This document shows positions 7,300 to 16,288 of a stretch of DNA of 64,000 bases, in pieces (within the stretch, counting starts at the first letter, position 1; each line of letters starts with the position of its first letter). The translations under genes were made by a program, and so were the position numbers. A model generated the notes under the pieces. It was given only the letters and a program-made list of their open reading frames with translations. It was not told the DNA's origin and did not search any database. Origin of the DNA: CAYHBO01 sp964354855. GTDB lineage: Bacteria > Babelota > Babeliae > Babelales > RVW-14. The stretch lies in NCBI GenBank assembly GCA_964354855.1, contig CAYHBO010000001.1, forward strand, positions 31,214 through 95,213, read 5' to 3'.

Positions 7300-9486
7300 T
7301 TACCCCAAAAAGGCCTGGTTGCCGCCTCCATTTAGTACTAACTTATTTACCGTTAGCGTCAATTCAGTAGTTATCAATAAACGCTCATATGATACCTGAG
7401 GCTTAACGTCTTTGTTTTTTACTTCTTTAAAAAATGCCCTTAATAAATGTTCATGTCCTTTGTTAGGACTGCTTGTCTTAAGATTATCTGCAACAGCAAT
7501 ACCATAGCCCCGTAGTTCACGATAATCATCCATCGTGATCGACTTGCCATCAAAAAAAATTTCCATATATTCTTTATTCATACTCGATGAGCCAGTCGAA
7601 GTAAACGTCAACGTACACACAGAACCATCAGACATTTGCACCGTGGCAATAAAATTATCGGTACACGCAATACTCGCGATATTATGTTGTAATGGAATGG
7701 CCGAAACTGACACTGGCACTGCATCAGTTAAGAAACAAAAAAGCTCAAAGATATGACACGCTTCACCAATAATGCGCCCACCATGCTTTTCTGACTGCGT
7801 CCAATGCTCAGTAGTAAGATAGCCGACATTCATCCGATAATTGATCATCAACGGCGTTGTTCTTTGAGTAATAAGTTTTTTGGTATGCACCATGAAGGGT
7901 GCCCATGATCGGTTAAAATCAACTGATAATAAACTTTGTGGATTATTAGCTAAGCAATTTTTTAATTGCTTAAGCTGCTCGAAATTTACGACGGCAGGTT
8001 TTTCGGCAAAAACTGCTTTACCATACTCAAGAAATTTTATGATTTGTTCGCTATGAAAATAGTGAGGCGTTGCTATGACTACGGCATGAATATCAGGATT
8101 ATCTAACAACTGTTCATAAGTTGTACTTACGTTTTGGATTTTGTACTGGCGAGATGCATTGATTGCAACACTATTCACCGTATCAACCACTGTATGTAAT
8201 GAAACATTTTTAATCGATGACAGTATCGGCAGTAACTTAACTTTACAAAAACCACCGGCGCCGATAACGGCAACATTGATAGTGGAATGTCCTTCGACAG
8301 GTTCAGGATGAGCGGGATAGTAAGTAATGTCGTTGCGCCCCGATGGAGCGAGTGAGTAGAGGGGAGCTATGGCATCCTTATACCTCAATACAATTCCTAA
8401 ACTCTGCTGCGTCTGCAACTTTTCATAAGCAAGATCAGCCTGCTCAAAAGAAAATTCATGTTGAATCAGCGGCTCAATAGAAACTTTACCATCTTCAACT
8501 AATCGGGCAAAAAGTTCCATGTTACGATTCTCCGTCCAACGAACATAGGCATACGGATAATCATTTCCTTCACGCTCATAAGTCGCATCATAACGACCAG
8601 GTCCGTAAGAACATGAAATCAGCAGATCGATTTCTTTGGTGTAAAACTGCTCACGATCAAAATCAAGTTTCACATCACCAACAATTACTACCTTACCTTT
8701 GCGGCGCGTAACCTGCATCGCGTCATTAATCAAATCACCCGTGCTACTTGCAGCGGTAATAATAACCGTATCAACCCCCTGATGACTTGTTGCGAACGCA
8801 ATGCTCTTACGCCAATCTTCTTGTTTAGGATTAAAAACATAATCGGCTCCAAACTTTTTAGCGAGCCCTATACGACTATCTTGTACATCAACACCAAAGA
8901 CCCGCGCACCAGAAAGCTTACAAAGTTGAACCGTAAGCTGACCTAAAAGCCCGAGCCCAACTACGCACACATTTTCACCAAGCTCAACATGCGCACGACG
9001 AACGGCTTGCATCGCAATCGCCCCAATGGTAGTAATGCTGGCATCTTTTAATGAAGCCTCATGATTAAGTTTAACCATAAGATTTTCCGGAACGACTACA
9101 ACTTGCGCATGATTTGCGCTGCCGGATCCCCCACAAGCCACAAAATCTCCAACATGAAATCGCGTAACTCTAACCCCTACACCAATCACTACCCCTGAAC
9201 AGGAATAACCAACTGGCAACACTTGAGTCATAGAGCCTTTAATGAGTGACGTAGTCCCCTGCAGACCATTTTCTTTAAGCGAACCAAGAACTTTAGTCGT
9301 ACTTTGACTTATGTTTGAAACAAACTTTTGATAAATATTTTTACCAGAATTCGTAACGGTTGCATACTCGGTTCCACTGCTGATAAATGAATAATGAACT
9401 TCAACAAGAACTTCTTTTTCCCCAAGAAGGGGAATGTCTGTATCGAATAATTGCGCTTTCCCGGCCTGCAAAAAAACCTGTTTCAT
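7300..9486 (-). CDS. Bi-domain oxidoreductase (zinc-type dehydrogenase fused to Gfo/Idh/MocA)
   Basis: I chose the ATG at 9486 (MKQVFLQAG) over upstream TTG codons. Residues 1 to about 370 form an alcohol-dehydrogenase-like domain (SFISSGTEYATV, VACGGSGSANHA, and the Rossmann signature VVGLGLLGQLTVQL). A Gfo/Idh/MocA domain starts at INVAVIGAGGFCK and includes AVVIATPHYFHSEQ and AEKPAVV. Proteins of this fused type typically lie in surface-polysaccharide clusters and make or modify nucleotide sugars. The interdomain linker, about residues 374-400, is composed of two palindromic repeats (families E and D). A C-terminal fragment is duplicated at 5452-5643. Confidence 0.88.
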   Translation of the reverse strand: MKQVFLQAGKAQLFDTDIPLLGEKEVLVEVHYSFISSGTEYATVTNSGKNIYQKFVSNISQSTTKVLGSLKENGLQGTTSLIKGSMTQVLPVGYSCSGVVIGVGVRVTRFHVGDFVACGGSGSANHAQVVVVPENLMVKLNHEASLKDASITTIGAIAMQAVRRAHVELGENVCVVGLGLLGQLTVQLCKLSGARVFGVDVQDSRIGLAKKFGADYVFNPKQEDWRKSIAFATSHQGVDTVIITAASSTGDLINDAMQVTRRKGKVVIVGDVKLDFDREQFYTKEIDLLISCSYGPGRYDATYEREGNDYPYAYVRWTENRNMELFARLVEDGKVSIEPLIQHEFSFEQADLAYEKLQTQQSLGIVLRYKDAIAPLYSLAPSGRNDITYYPAHPEPVEGHSTINVAVIGAGGFCKVKLLPILSSIKNVSLHTVVDTVNSVAINASRQYKIQNVSTTYEQLLDNPDIHAVVIATPHYFHSEQIIKFLEYGKAVFAEKPAVVNFEQLKQLKNCLANNPQSLLSVDFNRSWAPFMVHTKKLITQRTTPLMINYRMNVGYLTTEHWTQSEKHGGRIIGEACHIFELFCFLTDAVPVSVSAIPLQHNIASIACTDNFIATVQMSDGSVCTLTFTSTGSSSMNKEYMEIFFDGKSITMDDYRELRGYGIAVADNLKTSSPNKGHEHLLRAFFKEVKNKDVKPQVSYERLLITTELTLTVNKLVLNGGGNQAFLG
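8289..8317. repeat. Palindromic repeat, family D, in the oxidoreductase linker
   Basis: The sequence GTCCTTCGACAGGTTCAGGA followed by TGAGCGGG is translated on the minus strand as PAHPEPVEGHS. That peptide is a familiar translation of dispersed repeats in many bacterial genomes. It lies directly next to the family E copy at 8331-8367, so the fused protein's linker is entirely repeat-derived. Confidence 0.7.
8331..8367. repeat. Palindromic repeat, family E, in the oxidoreductase linker
   Basis: The sequence CGCCCCGATGGAGCGAGTGA followed by GTAGAGGGGAGC is the reverse complement of the type at 1717-1761 and 20670-20719. It encodes APLYSLAPSGRND between the two enzyme domains. Confidence 0.7.
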
Positions 9487-9495
9487 AAACAACAA

Positions 9496-10803
9496 CTAGA
9501 ACGTTGCTGTTTCTAAATTGCCAATTGCATGGGTAAAGTTTGCAAAAGAAGATTGAAGATTCTTTTTATTAAGATCATAAAGAAGGCCGCATGTATCAAG
9601 AACAACTTTTCCTTCAAGAACTTCCTGAGAAAGTGACATAAAAACTTTATGTTTTACTAAAACAAGAATGATATCGGCATCAAGCATAACACGTTGCAAT
9701 TTGGTGGTAAAAGAAACCTCAAACTTTGCCAATTCACTCAAATCTATATGCGGATCATACGCAACAAAATTCAACTGATCCTGTTTCTTAGTTAGTGCTT
9801 GTGAGATCATAAGCGCAGGAGACTGTCTAAAATCATTTACATCTGGTTTGAACGTAAGCCCGAGAGCCAAGACTGTTGGCTTATCTTTACCAAGCGTCTT
9901 CATTCTTTGTACTTGATCCATCACCTGCTGAATAACCTGGTGTGGCTTTTGATCATTAATATCACGCGCTTTACGTAACAACTCAGTTTGCTCAGGGAAA
10001 TCATTAATCAAAAACCATGGATCAACAGCAATACAATGACCACCAACCCCACAACTTGGAGATAAAATATTAACACGAGGATGCTTATTGGCGAGTTCAA
10101 TAACTTGGTATGGATCAAGCCCCGCAGCATCACACAGCGCGGCTACTTGGTTAGCAAACGCAATTTGCACATCACGATTACTATTTTCAATCAACTTAAT
10201 TGCTTCAGCGGTCTTTGCATCGGTTATATGCAGAATGCCTTTAACAAATTTTGTATAAAATGCTAACGCCATCTCAGATGATTTGTGACAAACGCCACCA
10301 AGAACACGCGCATTACTAATCAGTTCATCAAAAATTTTACCAGGCAGAACACGCTCAGGACAATGAGCTACAAAGAAGTCTCGACTACATTTTAACCCGG
10401 AAAATTCCTCAAGTAAGGCCGCAACTTTTTCAGTCGTACCCATAGGAACGGTTGACTCAATAATCACCAAGTTACCCGGCATTAATCGCTTTGCAATCTC
10501 TTTTGATGCGTCAAAGACATGGTCAAGAACTGCTTTTTTTTGTTTATTAAAAGGAGTTTGTACGGCGATAATAAAACAGTCGGCATACTCTAAAGTAGAC
10601 CCAACTTTAAATTTTTTCTTTTTAAGCGCTTTATCAAGACGCTCATTAATTTCATCTTCTTGGATATCTACGGAAGCGCTGTTGATTTTATTGATCTTGT
10701 TAATATCAATATCAAATCCAAAAACATCGTAGCCAGACTCGGCAGCTACTATTGCAGTTGGGATTCCGATGTACCCAAGTCCCAAAATAGAAACGCGCTT
10801 CAT
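9496..10803 (-). CDS. wecC: UDP-N-acetyl-D-mannosamine dehydrogenase
   Basis: The enzyme oxidises UDP-ManNAc to UDP-ManNAc uronate in the cytosol. The N-terminal NAD-binding motif is ILGLGYIGIPTA, followed by VQTPF, ESTVPMGTTEKV, CPERVLPG and the catalytic cysteine motif GVGGHCIAVDPWF. The length of 435 residues is typical. I chose the ATG at 10803, which has GGAG upstream, rather than the TTG one codon earlier. Its substrate is made by the wecB product encoded just upstream, and the next gene starts about ten bases after its stop. Confidence 0.92.
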   Translation of the reverse strand: MKRVSILGLGYIGIPTAIVAAESGYDVFGFDIDINKINKINSASVDIQEDEINERLDKALKKKKFKVGSTLEYADCFIIAVQTPFNKQKKAVLDHVFDASKEIAKRLMPGNLVIIESTVPMGTTEKVAALLEEFSGLKCSRDFFVAHCPERVLPGKIFDELISNARVLGGVCHKSSEMALAFYTKFVKGILHITDAKTAEAIKLIENSNRDVQIAFANQVAALCDAAGLDPYQVIELANKHPRVNILSPSCGVGGHCIAVDPWFLINDFPEQTELLRKARDINDQKPHQVIQQVMDQVQRMKTLGKDKPTVLALGLTFKPDVNDFRQSPALMISQALTKKQDQLNFVAYDPHIDLSELAKFEVSFTTKLQRVMLDADIILVLVKHKVFMSLSQEVLEGKVVLDTCGLLYDLNKKNLQSSFANFTHAIGNLETATF

Positions 10804-10860
10804 CAAATTATCTCCGCTTCGTCTTTTAAGTTTTTAATACAGGGTACAGAGTAACAGAAT

Positions 10861-12033
10861 TTATATAACGTGCAATTGAGATGTACTTTGAGTAACAAAT
10901 TTTTTTTCCATCAAATTCTGCTTAATTACCCCGATGATTTTTTTACCCGCCTGACCATCGCCATAAATGCCATTAAGTACGATTGATGCTGATAAATGAG
11001 CATTATAAAAGTCATGCATCGCCCTCAATAAAAATCCTTCATTAGTCCCGGCAAGCACCCCAAATCCTTCCAAAACCCCCTCAGTACGTTCGGTAGTATC
11101 CCGTAAAATGATCACCTTCTTGCCCAGGCTAATTGCCTCCTCCTGGATCCCCCCTGAGTCAGTCATTACCCAATGCGCATTTATTAAAAGATACACAAGG
11201 TCAGGGTACGCAGTCGGTGGAGCAAAAATAATATTTGAAACATTATGAAGTGAAGTCTCTTGGATTGCTTTATGAACGTTTGAATTTGGGTGCACGGGAA
11301 AATAAATCAACACATCAGAATGTTCAAGTGCAAATTTTTTGATACTCGAAAAAATTCTTATTAAGCCACCATCAAAAGATTCACGTCGATGAGCCGTCAA
11401 TAAGATAAGTTTTTTCTGTTGGTTTTGTGCTTGTACAACCATGCCCTGTACGAAAGGATCAATATTAATCAGTTTTTCTTCAATTTTTTTCTTAATCACC
11501 AATAATGCATCAACAACCGTATTCCCCGTATAAAAAATCTTATCCCGTGGGATTCGTTCAGCTAACAGGTTGGCAACATTTAAATTCGTTGCAGCAAAAT
11601 GATAGTCAGCAACCATCGAAATAAAACAACGATATGCTTCCTCAGGAAAGGGCGCTTGCATATTACCAGTGCGCAACCCGGCTTCAACATGCCCGATTAA
11701 CACTTTAAAATAATAAGCAGCCAATACCGTAGCAAAGGCGGTTGCCGTATCACCCTGAATCAACACCAGATGTGGTTTTTTATCATGAATCACATCACGC
11801 ATTTTTTCTAAAATAGTCGCGGTAAGATAAGCAAGGTCCTGATCTTTACGCATCACATCAAGGCGAATATCGGGAATTACCCCAAACAAATCAAAAACTT
11901 GTTGTAAAAGTTCATCATGTTGAAAGGTCGCACACAATAAAACCTTAAAATGTTCTTTTTTTAATGCTTGATAAAGAGGGATGAGTTTAATGGCATCGGG
12001 ACGCGTCCCGACAACAACAAGGATCGTTTTCAT
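10861..12033 (-). CDS. wecB: UDP-N-acetylglucosamine 2-epimerase (non-hydrolysing)
   Basis: The 390-residue enzyme interconverts UDP-GlcNAc and UDP-ManNAc. Its motifs include VVGTRPDAIKLIPL, IQGDTATAFA, HVEAGLRTG, FPEEAYR, LTAHRRESF and TDSGGIQEEA, in the order expected. The Asp in GTRPD is a Glu in most relatives. The start ATG overlaps the stop of the SurA-like gene as ATGA. With wecC (downstream) and the WecA-like transferase at 42.7 kb it implies a ManNAcA-containing glycan. Confidence 0.94.
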   Translation of the reverse strand: MKTILVVVGTRPDAIKLIPLYQALKKEHFKVLLCATFQHDELLQQVFDLFGVIPDIRLDVMRKDQDLAYLTATILEKMRDVIHDKKPHLVLIQGDTATAFATVLAAYYFKVLIGHVEAGLRTGNMQAPFPEEAYRCFISMVADYHFAATNLNVANLLAERIPRDKIFYTGNTVVDALLVIKKKIEEKLINIDPFVQGMVVQAQNQQKKLILLTAHRRESFDGGLIRIFSSIKKFALEHSDVLIYFPVHPNSNVHKAIQETSLHNVSNIIFAPPTAYPDLVYLLINAHWVMTDSGGIQEEAISLGKKVIILRDTTERTEGVLEGFGVLAGTNEGFLLRAMHDFYNAHLSASIVLNGIYGDGQAGKKIIGVIKQNLMEKKFVTQSTSQLHVI

Positions 12034-12914
12034 GGAAAAGAAATAAAAGCTTTACCTAAAAGCTCTTCTTGAAACGATTGTCCAAAGGAGGTACGTTTTT
12101 CGAGTTGCAATGTCTTTTCAATATCGCCATAACGTTCTTCAAGACTTAAGATTCGACCATCCTCTTTTGCAATAAGCTTAATTACTACATACTTATTGTT
12201 AACTTCAATCGGAGGCGTCACGGCTCCGATTGTAAGCTTAGTAGCCGCAGCATAGCGAGGATCAAGCTCATCTACATCAACAAACCCAAAATCTTTCCAG
12301 GTAAGTTTATCTTGAGCGAGAAGAGACTTGTAGTTATCAACATCTTCACGATCAAGTACGCCCATACTCAAATGAAATTTTTCTTTTATGGTTGCAGGAT
12401 TCTGTTGGTAATAATCTTCAACTTCTTGCGAAGTAATCAAAACTTTTTCGCTAATTTCAGCCTGCTTGGCATTATTTACCGCCAAAAGCCTGCCCAGTTG
12501 TTTTCGGTAACTTGCCAAGGTAAAGCCATACTCTTTAAGATGTTCTTCAAATTGTTCATTAGAAGCGGTATTAAGATTAAGTTGCATTTTAAAAGACACA
12601 ATCTGACGATCTATGTCAGTCGATGTTGGTAATAGATGTTTCTCATGTGCCCGTTGAAAAAGTAACTCTTCACCAATAAACTCATTAAGGGTATAAAATC
12701 CACCTTCTTTGCCAACCTGAGGCCTTTCCAGGTCTGACTTCAACACATTCGCTCCGTTAACACGCGCAATAATTTTATCAATAACCCATTTTGTACCAAC
12801 ACGAACAGCTTTTTTTGGTTCGACTGGTTCAGTAGCTATTACAGGAGATGCGTTCAACACAAAACCTGTCAACATCATACCAGCAACAATATTTACTAAA
12901 TTCTTCTTTTTCAT
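12030..12914 (-). CDS. SurA-like periplasmic chaperone/peptidyl-prolyl isomerase
   Basis: I chose the ATG at 12914, with AGGAAG upstream, which starts a signal peptide (MKKKNLVNIVAGMMLTGFVLNASPVIA). The mature part has a SurA N-terminal region (IIARVNGANVLKSDLE, FIGEELLFQRAHEK, LKEYGFTLASYRKQL) and then a short divergent parvulin-like segment ending NKYVVIKLIAKEDG. The SurA family folds outer-membrane proteins in the periplasm. At about 294 residues it is shorter than SurA with two parvulin domains. It is the first gene of a minus-strand run leading into wecB and wecC. Confidence 0.75.
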   Translation of the reverse strand: MKKKNLVNIVAGMMLTGFVLNASPVIATEPVEPKKAVRVGTKWVIDKIIARVNGANVLKSDLERPQVGKEGGFYTLNEFIGEELLFQRAHEKHLLPTSTDIDRQIVSFKMQLNLNTASNEQFEEHLKEYGFTLASYRKQLGRLLAVNNAKQAEISEKVLITSQEVEDYYQQNPATIKEKFHLSMGVLDREDVDNYKSLLAQDKLTWKDFGFVDVDELDPRYAAATKLTIGAVTPPIEVNNKYVVIKLIAKEDGRILSLEERYGDIEKTLQLEKRTSFGQSFQEELLGKAFISFP

Positions 12915-13060
12915 ATGGCTTCCTATCCTCAATGTAAAAATATGCCCTTTCGTTATACCAATCTTTTAAGTATCTCTCAAGATCATTGAATTCTAACAGC
13001 CAAAAAACTATGTTGAGTATTATTTCAAACGATACCTATGGTGTTATTTTAAGGAGTCAT

Positions 13061-15085
13061 ATGAAATCACTCAGCTTTTTTTGTAAATTTATTACCGGGG
13101 TTATCTTATCTTTAGGGATCATTATTTCTGAAACTATACACGCCCAAGAAATAAGAATTATTTCTTCTAATATTTTAGGTGAAGATGCTTATAAGAAATT
13201 TGTAAAGTGCGAAAAAATGGACTTTACAAAACGCGCAAAAGCTTTTACAGCCTTCTTAAAAACCCAAGGGCCTGACGTTATGTGCTTACAAGAAGCAGAT
13301 GCTTCATGGGCTACTGAACTACAAAAAATAACTGACTACACCTTCCATTGTAACCAAAGCTCATATCTTGCCATCTTATTTAATCCTAAAAAATTAATTT
13401 TGATAGAAACAATTACTGACATTCAACATGAAAACCAAAGCAAAGGTATTCAAGCTTATCGATTTAAAACCATGACAGGACAAGAATTCGTTGTGATAAA
13501 TATTCATGCATTGTTTAAGCCTGCAGCTCAAACGTATGAATATGATCACCAAAAAACCTTAACCCCTCTAACAAACATTCCCGTCTTCGCCATGGGTGAT
13601 TTAAATACAGGGTCAACTAATAATGCCACGTTCTTTCCAACACTATTCAAAGATTTTCAAGAACTTACAAAAGAAATTACCGTTACTTCACGAAATGTTA
13701 ACACTAATCAGCCAGAAAAACTTGATTACATCTATGGCCGCAACATTGATAAACTTGGCATAATAGACTCTGTATGTACCGTTCCCTCTTGCAGTAAAAA
13801 TAATGTTAAATTACTTTTACCACACGTCGCCAGCAAAGCATTTAATACAGCTGACGAAAACAATTTCTACTCAGATCATGCCGCCGTTATAGTAACTATT
13901 ACTCTCCCGGAAAAAGAACCTACCTATAGCCATCCTACAATACTTGGAATTGTAGAATGGGACACTGATGGATTCTTAATTTTGAAAAAAGATAATGGAA
14001 CGATAGTTAGGGTTGCACCTAATTCAAAAAATCCTATACAGGTTTACATCATCGACAGATCCAAGCCGGGACAAGAAAATTTTGGGTTTAAGAAAGACGA
14101 TAAAGTGGCTCGCGATTACTCCACAACAACGCTCACGCCTCCACCAGCAAACATTCCGGGCAAAGCCACCGTCAACGAACTTTCCAAACTCAAAGGATCT
14201 CTAGAACAAGTCGGCGAAACCATTAAGTTCTTACAAAAAAAATTAAAAAACTTACAAAAAACAATCCCACAAGCACCATCGCAACAAAAAGAACCTCAAT
14301 TAAATACAACAGACAATGTTTACATCACGCTTGTACAAGGCGCCGATCTTCCATACCAACGCTTTGTAAATTGGCAAAAATCAGCAACAGTAAACCCTGC
14401 AAATTCAAGTTTAAATTCTGGAGGACTCGGAGAAGGTGCTTTTATTGAAGCAGCAACCGGCAATAGCGCTTGGGGAGATTTACTTAAAAAAAATAGAACA
14501 TACTGGGAAGGTAAGGGTTGGACATCTGGCGATAAGGCAAAAGGAAATGCCGTTATTTCTGATGCTGGCAACTTATGCACAGCGCAACTTATGAATTATA
14601 TCATTCATGCCGTAGGGCCCTGTTTAGGTAAAACAGAGGGTAGAAAGCTCATATTAAAAGAAACGTACGAAAGTATTTTGGCGTTTGCCGACATGAAGCC
14701 ATCAGATGATCTTGTTAAAATCGGACTTGGAGATAAAAATAATTACAAAGGCCTTGAGGCTGTTGCGATAAGCCTCGCTGGACTAGGCTCATGGGTGGGG
14801 GACCAAGGATTAGGAGTTGAAAGCAAACTTGTTATTGGCTATGTCCTCGATTACCTTAAAGCTTATCCAACATCACAACTCAAAGAGGTTCGATTTATTA
14901 CCTACTCTAAAGAAGAATACGATATTTTTAAGACAGCACTTACATCTTTTGTCTCCCAAAATCGCCTCAAAATAGCAAACAACATTCCCTCTAATTTATT
15001 AACTACACTAAATCAAAGTTGCGTAAAAAATCCAACAGGATATAAATCAAAAAATACCCCTTTAATTTTCACACTAATACGATAA
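13061..15085 (+). CDS. Secreted EEP-family nuclease/phosphatase fused to a macro domain
   Basis: The ATG at 13061 has AAGGAG five bases upstream and opens a signal peptide cut near HAQE (residue 28). Residues 30-285 form an endonuclease/exonuclease/phosphatase domain with the expected residues: N37, E78 (CLQEAD), H149 (NIHA), D180/N182 (GDLN), and S271-D272-H273. A linker with a coiled-coil stretch (about 373-402) follows. Residues about 421-620 look like a macro domain: VNPANSSLNSGGLGEGA, GNAVISDAGNL and NYIIHAVGP. Macro domains bind ADP-ribose or its derivatives. The combination with an export signal suggests a host-directed or nucleotide-processing enzyme. I know of no named family with this architecture. 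Confidence 0.82.
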   Translation: MKSLSFFCKFITGVILSLGIIISETIHAQEIRIISSNILGEDAYKKFVKCEKMDFTKRAKAFTAFLKTQGPDVMCLQEADASWATELQKITDYTFHCNQSSYLAILFNPKKLILIETITDIQHENQSKGIQAYRFKTMTGQEFVVINIHALFKPAAQTYEYDHQKTLTPLTNIPVFAMGDLNTGSTNNATFFPTLFKDFQELTKEITVTSRNVNTNQPEKLDYIYGRNIDKLGIIDSVCTVPSCSKNNVKLLLPHVASKAFNTADENNFYSDHAAVIVTITLPEKEPTYSHPTILGIVEWDTDGFLILKKDNGTIVRVAPNSKNPIQVYIIDRSKPGQENFGFKKDDKVARDYSTTTLTPPPANIPGKATVNELSKLKGSLEQVGETIKFLQKKLKNLQKTIPQAPSQQKEPQLNTTDNVYITLVQGADLPYQRFVNWQKSATVNPANSSLNSGGLGEGAFIEAATGNSAWGDLLKKNRTYWEGKGWTSGDKAKGNAVISDAGNLCTAQLMNYIIHAVGPCLGKTEGRKLILKETYESILAFADMKPSDDLVKIGLGDKNNYKGLEAVAISLAGLGSWVGDQGLGVESKLVIGYVLDYLKAYPTSQLKEVRFITYSKEEYDIFKTALTSFVSQNRLKIANNIPSNLLTTLNQSCVKNPTGYKSKNTPLIFTLIR

Positions 15086-15144
15086 TCACTTTGCAATAAT
15101 TACGATGTACGCTAAGCTTTCTACCAAAAGTAACGGAGTAGGAA

Positions 15145-16257
15145 ATGAAGCGTACATCGATATTATTACTCTTAGTGCCCAATAATTTTTGGCGCATTTT
15201 TACCGTATCATTTGATCTTATAAGACGTCATCCTCGCGAAAGCGGGGATCCAGGGCTTACTTCTTTTTTAATTCTTTTTTTTGAATTACTTTTTATTAAA
15301 AAGACCTGGATCCACGCTTTCGCGAGGATGACGTGCGGATTACTTATCTGCTTCTTCAATCAACAGATTTTTTGCAAAGAAAAAGAAACAGTACAAGAAA
15401 TAATCGACACCCACAAAAAAACACTTTTTCAAACATATCCAACCAAAACAGAGCAACAGCAATTTACCAATGACCTTGTTGAGCAATCGTTCTCAGGCAA
15501 ACAAGCAGATCTCTTTTTAAAAATGCATAGCGATAAAACTCAACACGAATCACTCCAATTTTTGTACACAACCATGTGGTCAGTGCTTGCTGAACATGGC
15601 TGGTGTACGTGGGATAGCTCCTGCCTCAAAGCACTCAAACAAGAACATGATTCTGGAAAAACGATTGTATACATCGGCGGGGGCTGTGATATTTACGAGC
15701 TCATCACCAATGGCATCTACAACATCATCGTCATAGACCCCATTTTACCAACCCAAAAAAATTATTACCCTGATGATTATCTTTATTTAATCCAAGGTTC
15801 AGGCCCTGATCATGGCCTGAATGATCAAATCACCGGGCTTGCCGGCAACAAAAGGCTTACACTTAAGCGTAGCGGGTTTGAAAGTATGCCTGACTACATA
15901 AGCTTTAGCTTACCATCCGGGCAACAACGCTGTACTCAAGTATCAAAAACAACCTGGACCGTTCTTGATAAAAAACAACATCCGATTGGCACCATTATCT
16001 TTGATCGTAGATTTACCACACAAAAAGATTTTGAATTAGCACCAGACAGAGTGCTATTGTTTTCATGGAACGAGCTATTTTTTGTGATCAATGGTGAATG
16101 GGGGATCAAAACAAATCAATTTCAAGATGACATCACGCTTTTTATCAAGCAGCTCAGAAAGCCCATTACCAAAGAAATGATCGATAACATGCATCACGCC
16201 CATGAACTTAATCGTTCGAAGTTCAAATTTATTGGCCTAGGAAGTCATGTTGTTTAA
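15145..16257 (+). CDS. Exported protein of unknown function, tandem paralog 1 of 3
   Basis: The 370-residue product shares its C-terminal half with the next two genes. The conserved core is VYIGGGCDIYELITNGIYN, then VIDPILPTQKNYY, a basic FDRRFTTQKDF segment, and IKQLRKP near the end. GGGCD followed by an acidic DP recalls a Rossmann or methyltransferase-like fold, but I cannot assign an activity. The N-terminal 65 residues contain a family A palindromic repeat read in frame (RHPRESGDPGL ... WIHAFARMT) that splits the signal-peptide region. It lacks the roughly 80-residue helical segment of paralogs 2 and 3. Confidence 0.8.
   Translation: MKRTSILLLLVPNNFWRIFTVSFDLIRRHPRESGDPGLTSFLILFFELLFIKKTWIHAFARMTCGLLICFFNQQIFCKEKETVQEIIDTHKKTLFQTYPTKTEQQQFTNDLVEQSFSGKQADLFLKMHSDKTQHESLQFLYTTMWSVLAEHGWCTWDSSCLKALKQEHDSGKTIVYIGGGCDIYELITNGIYNIIVIDPILPTQKNYYPDDYLYLIQGSGPDHGLNDQITGLAGNKRLTLKRSGFESMPDYISFSLPSGQQRCTQVSKTTWTVLDKKQHPIGTIIFDRRFTTQKDFELAPDRVLLFSWNELFFVINGEWGIKTNQFQDDITLFIKQLRKPITKEMIDNMHHAHELNRSKFKFIGLGSHVV
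15225..15334. repeat. Palindromic element, family A, in the leader of paralog 1
   Basis: The two arms are ACGTCATCCTCGCGAAAGCG and its near reverse complement CGCTTTCGCGAGGATGACGT, separated by an AT-rich spacer. The whole element is read in frame. Similar elements occur at 17747-17839, 25332-25466, 37185-37286, 55415-55520 and 57890-57995. Confidence 0.9.
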
Positions 16258-16288
16258 AGAAAAATTAATTTTATTCAGGAATACTTAC

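Noticed and set aside
15225..15334. Insertion sequence or MITE with transposase
   Set aside because: No transposase frame or target-site duplication is evident. The element is a short two-armed palindrome, so I call it only a dispersed repeat.
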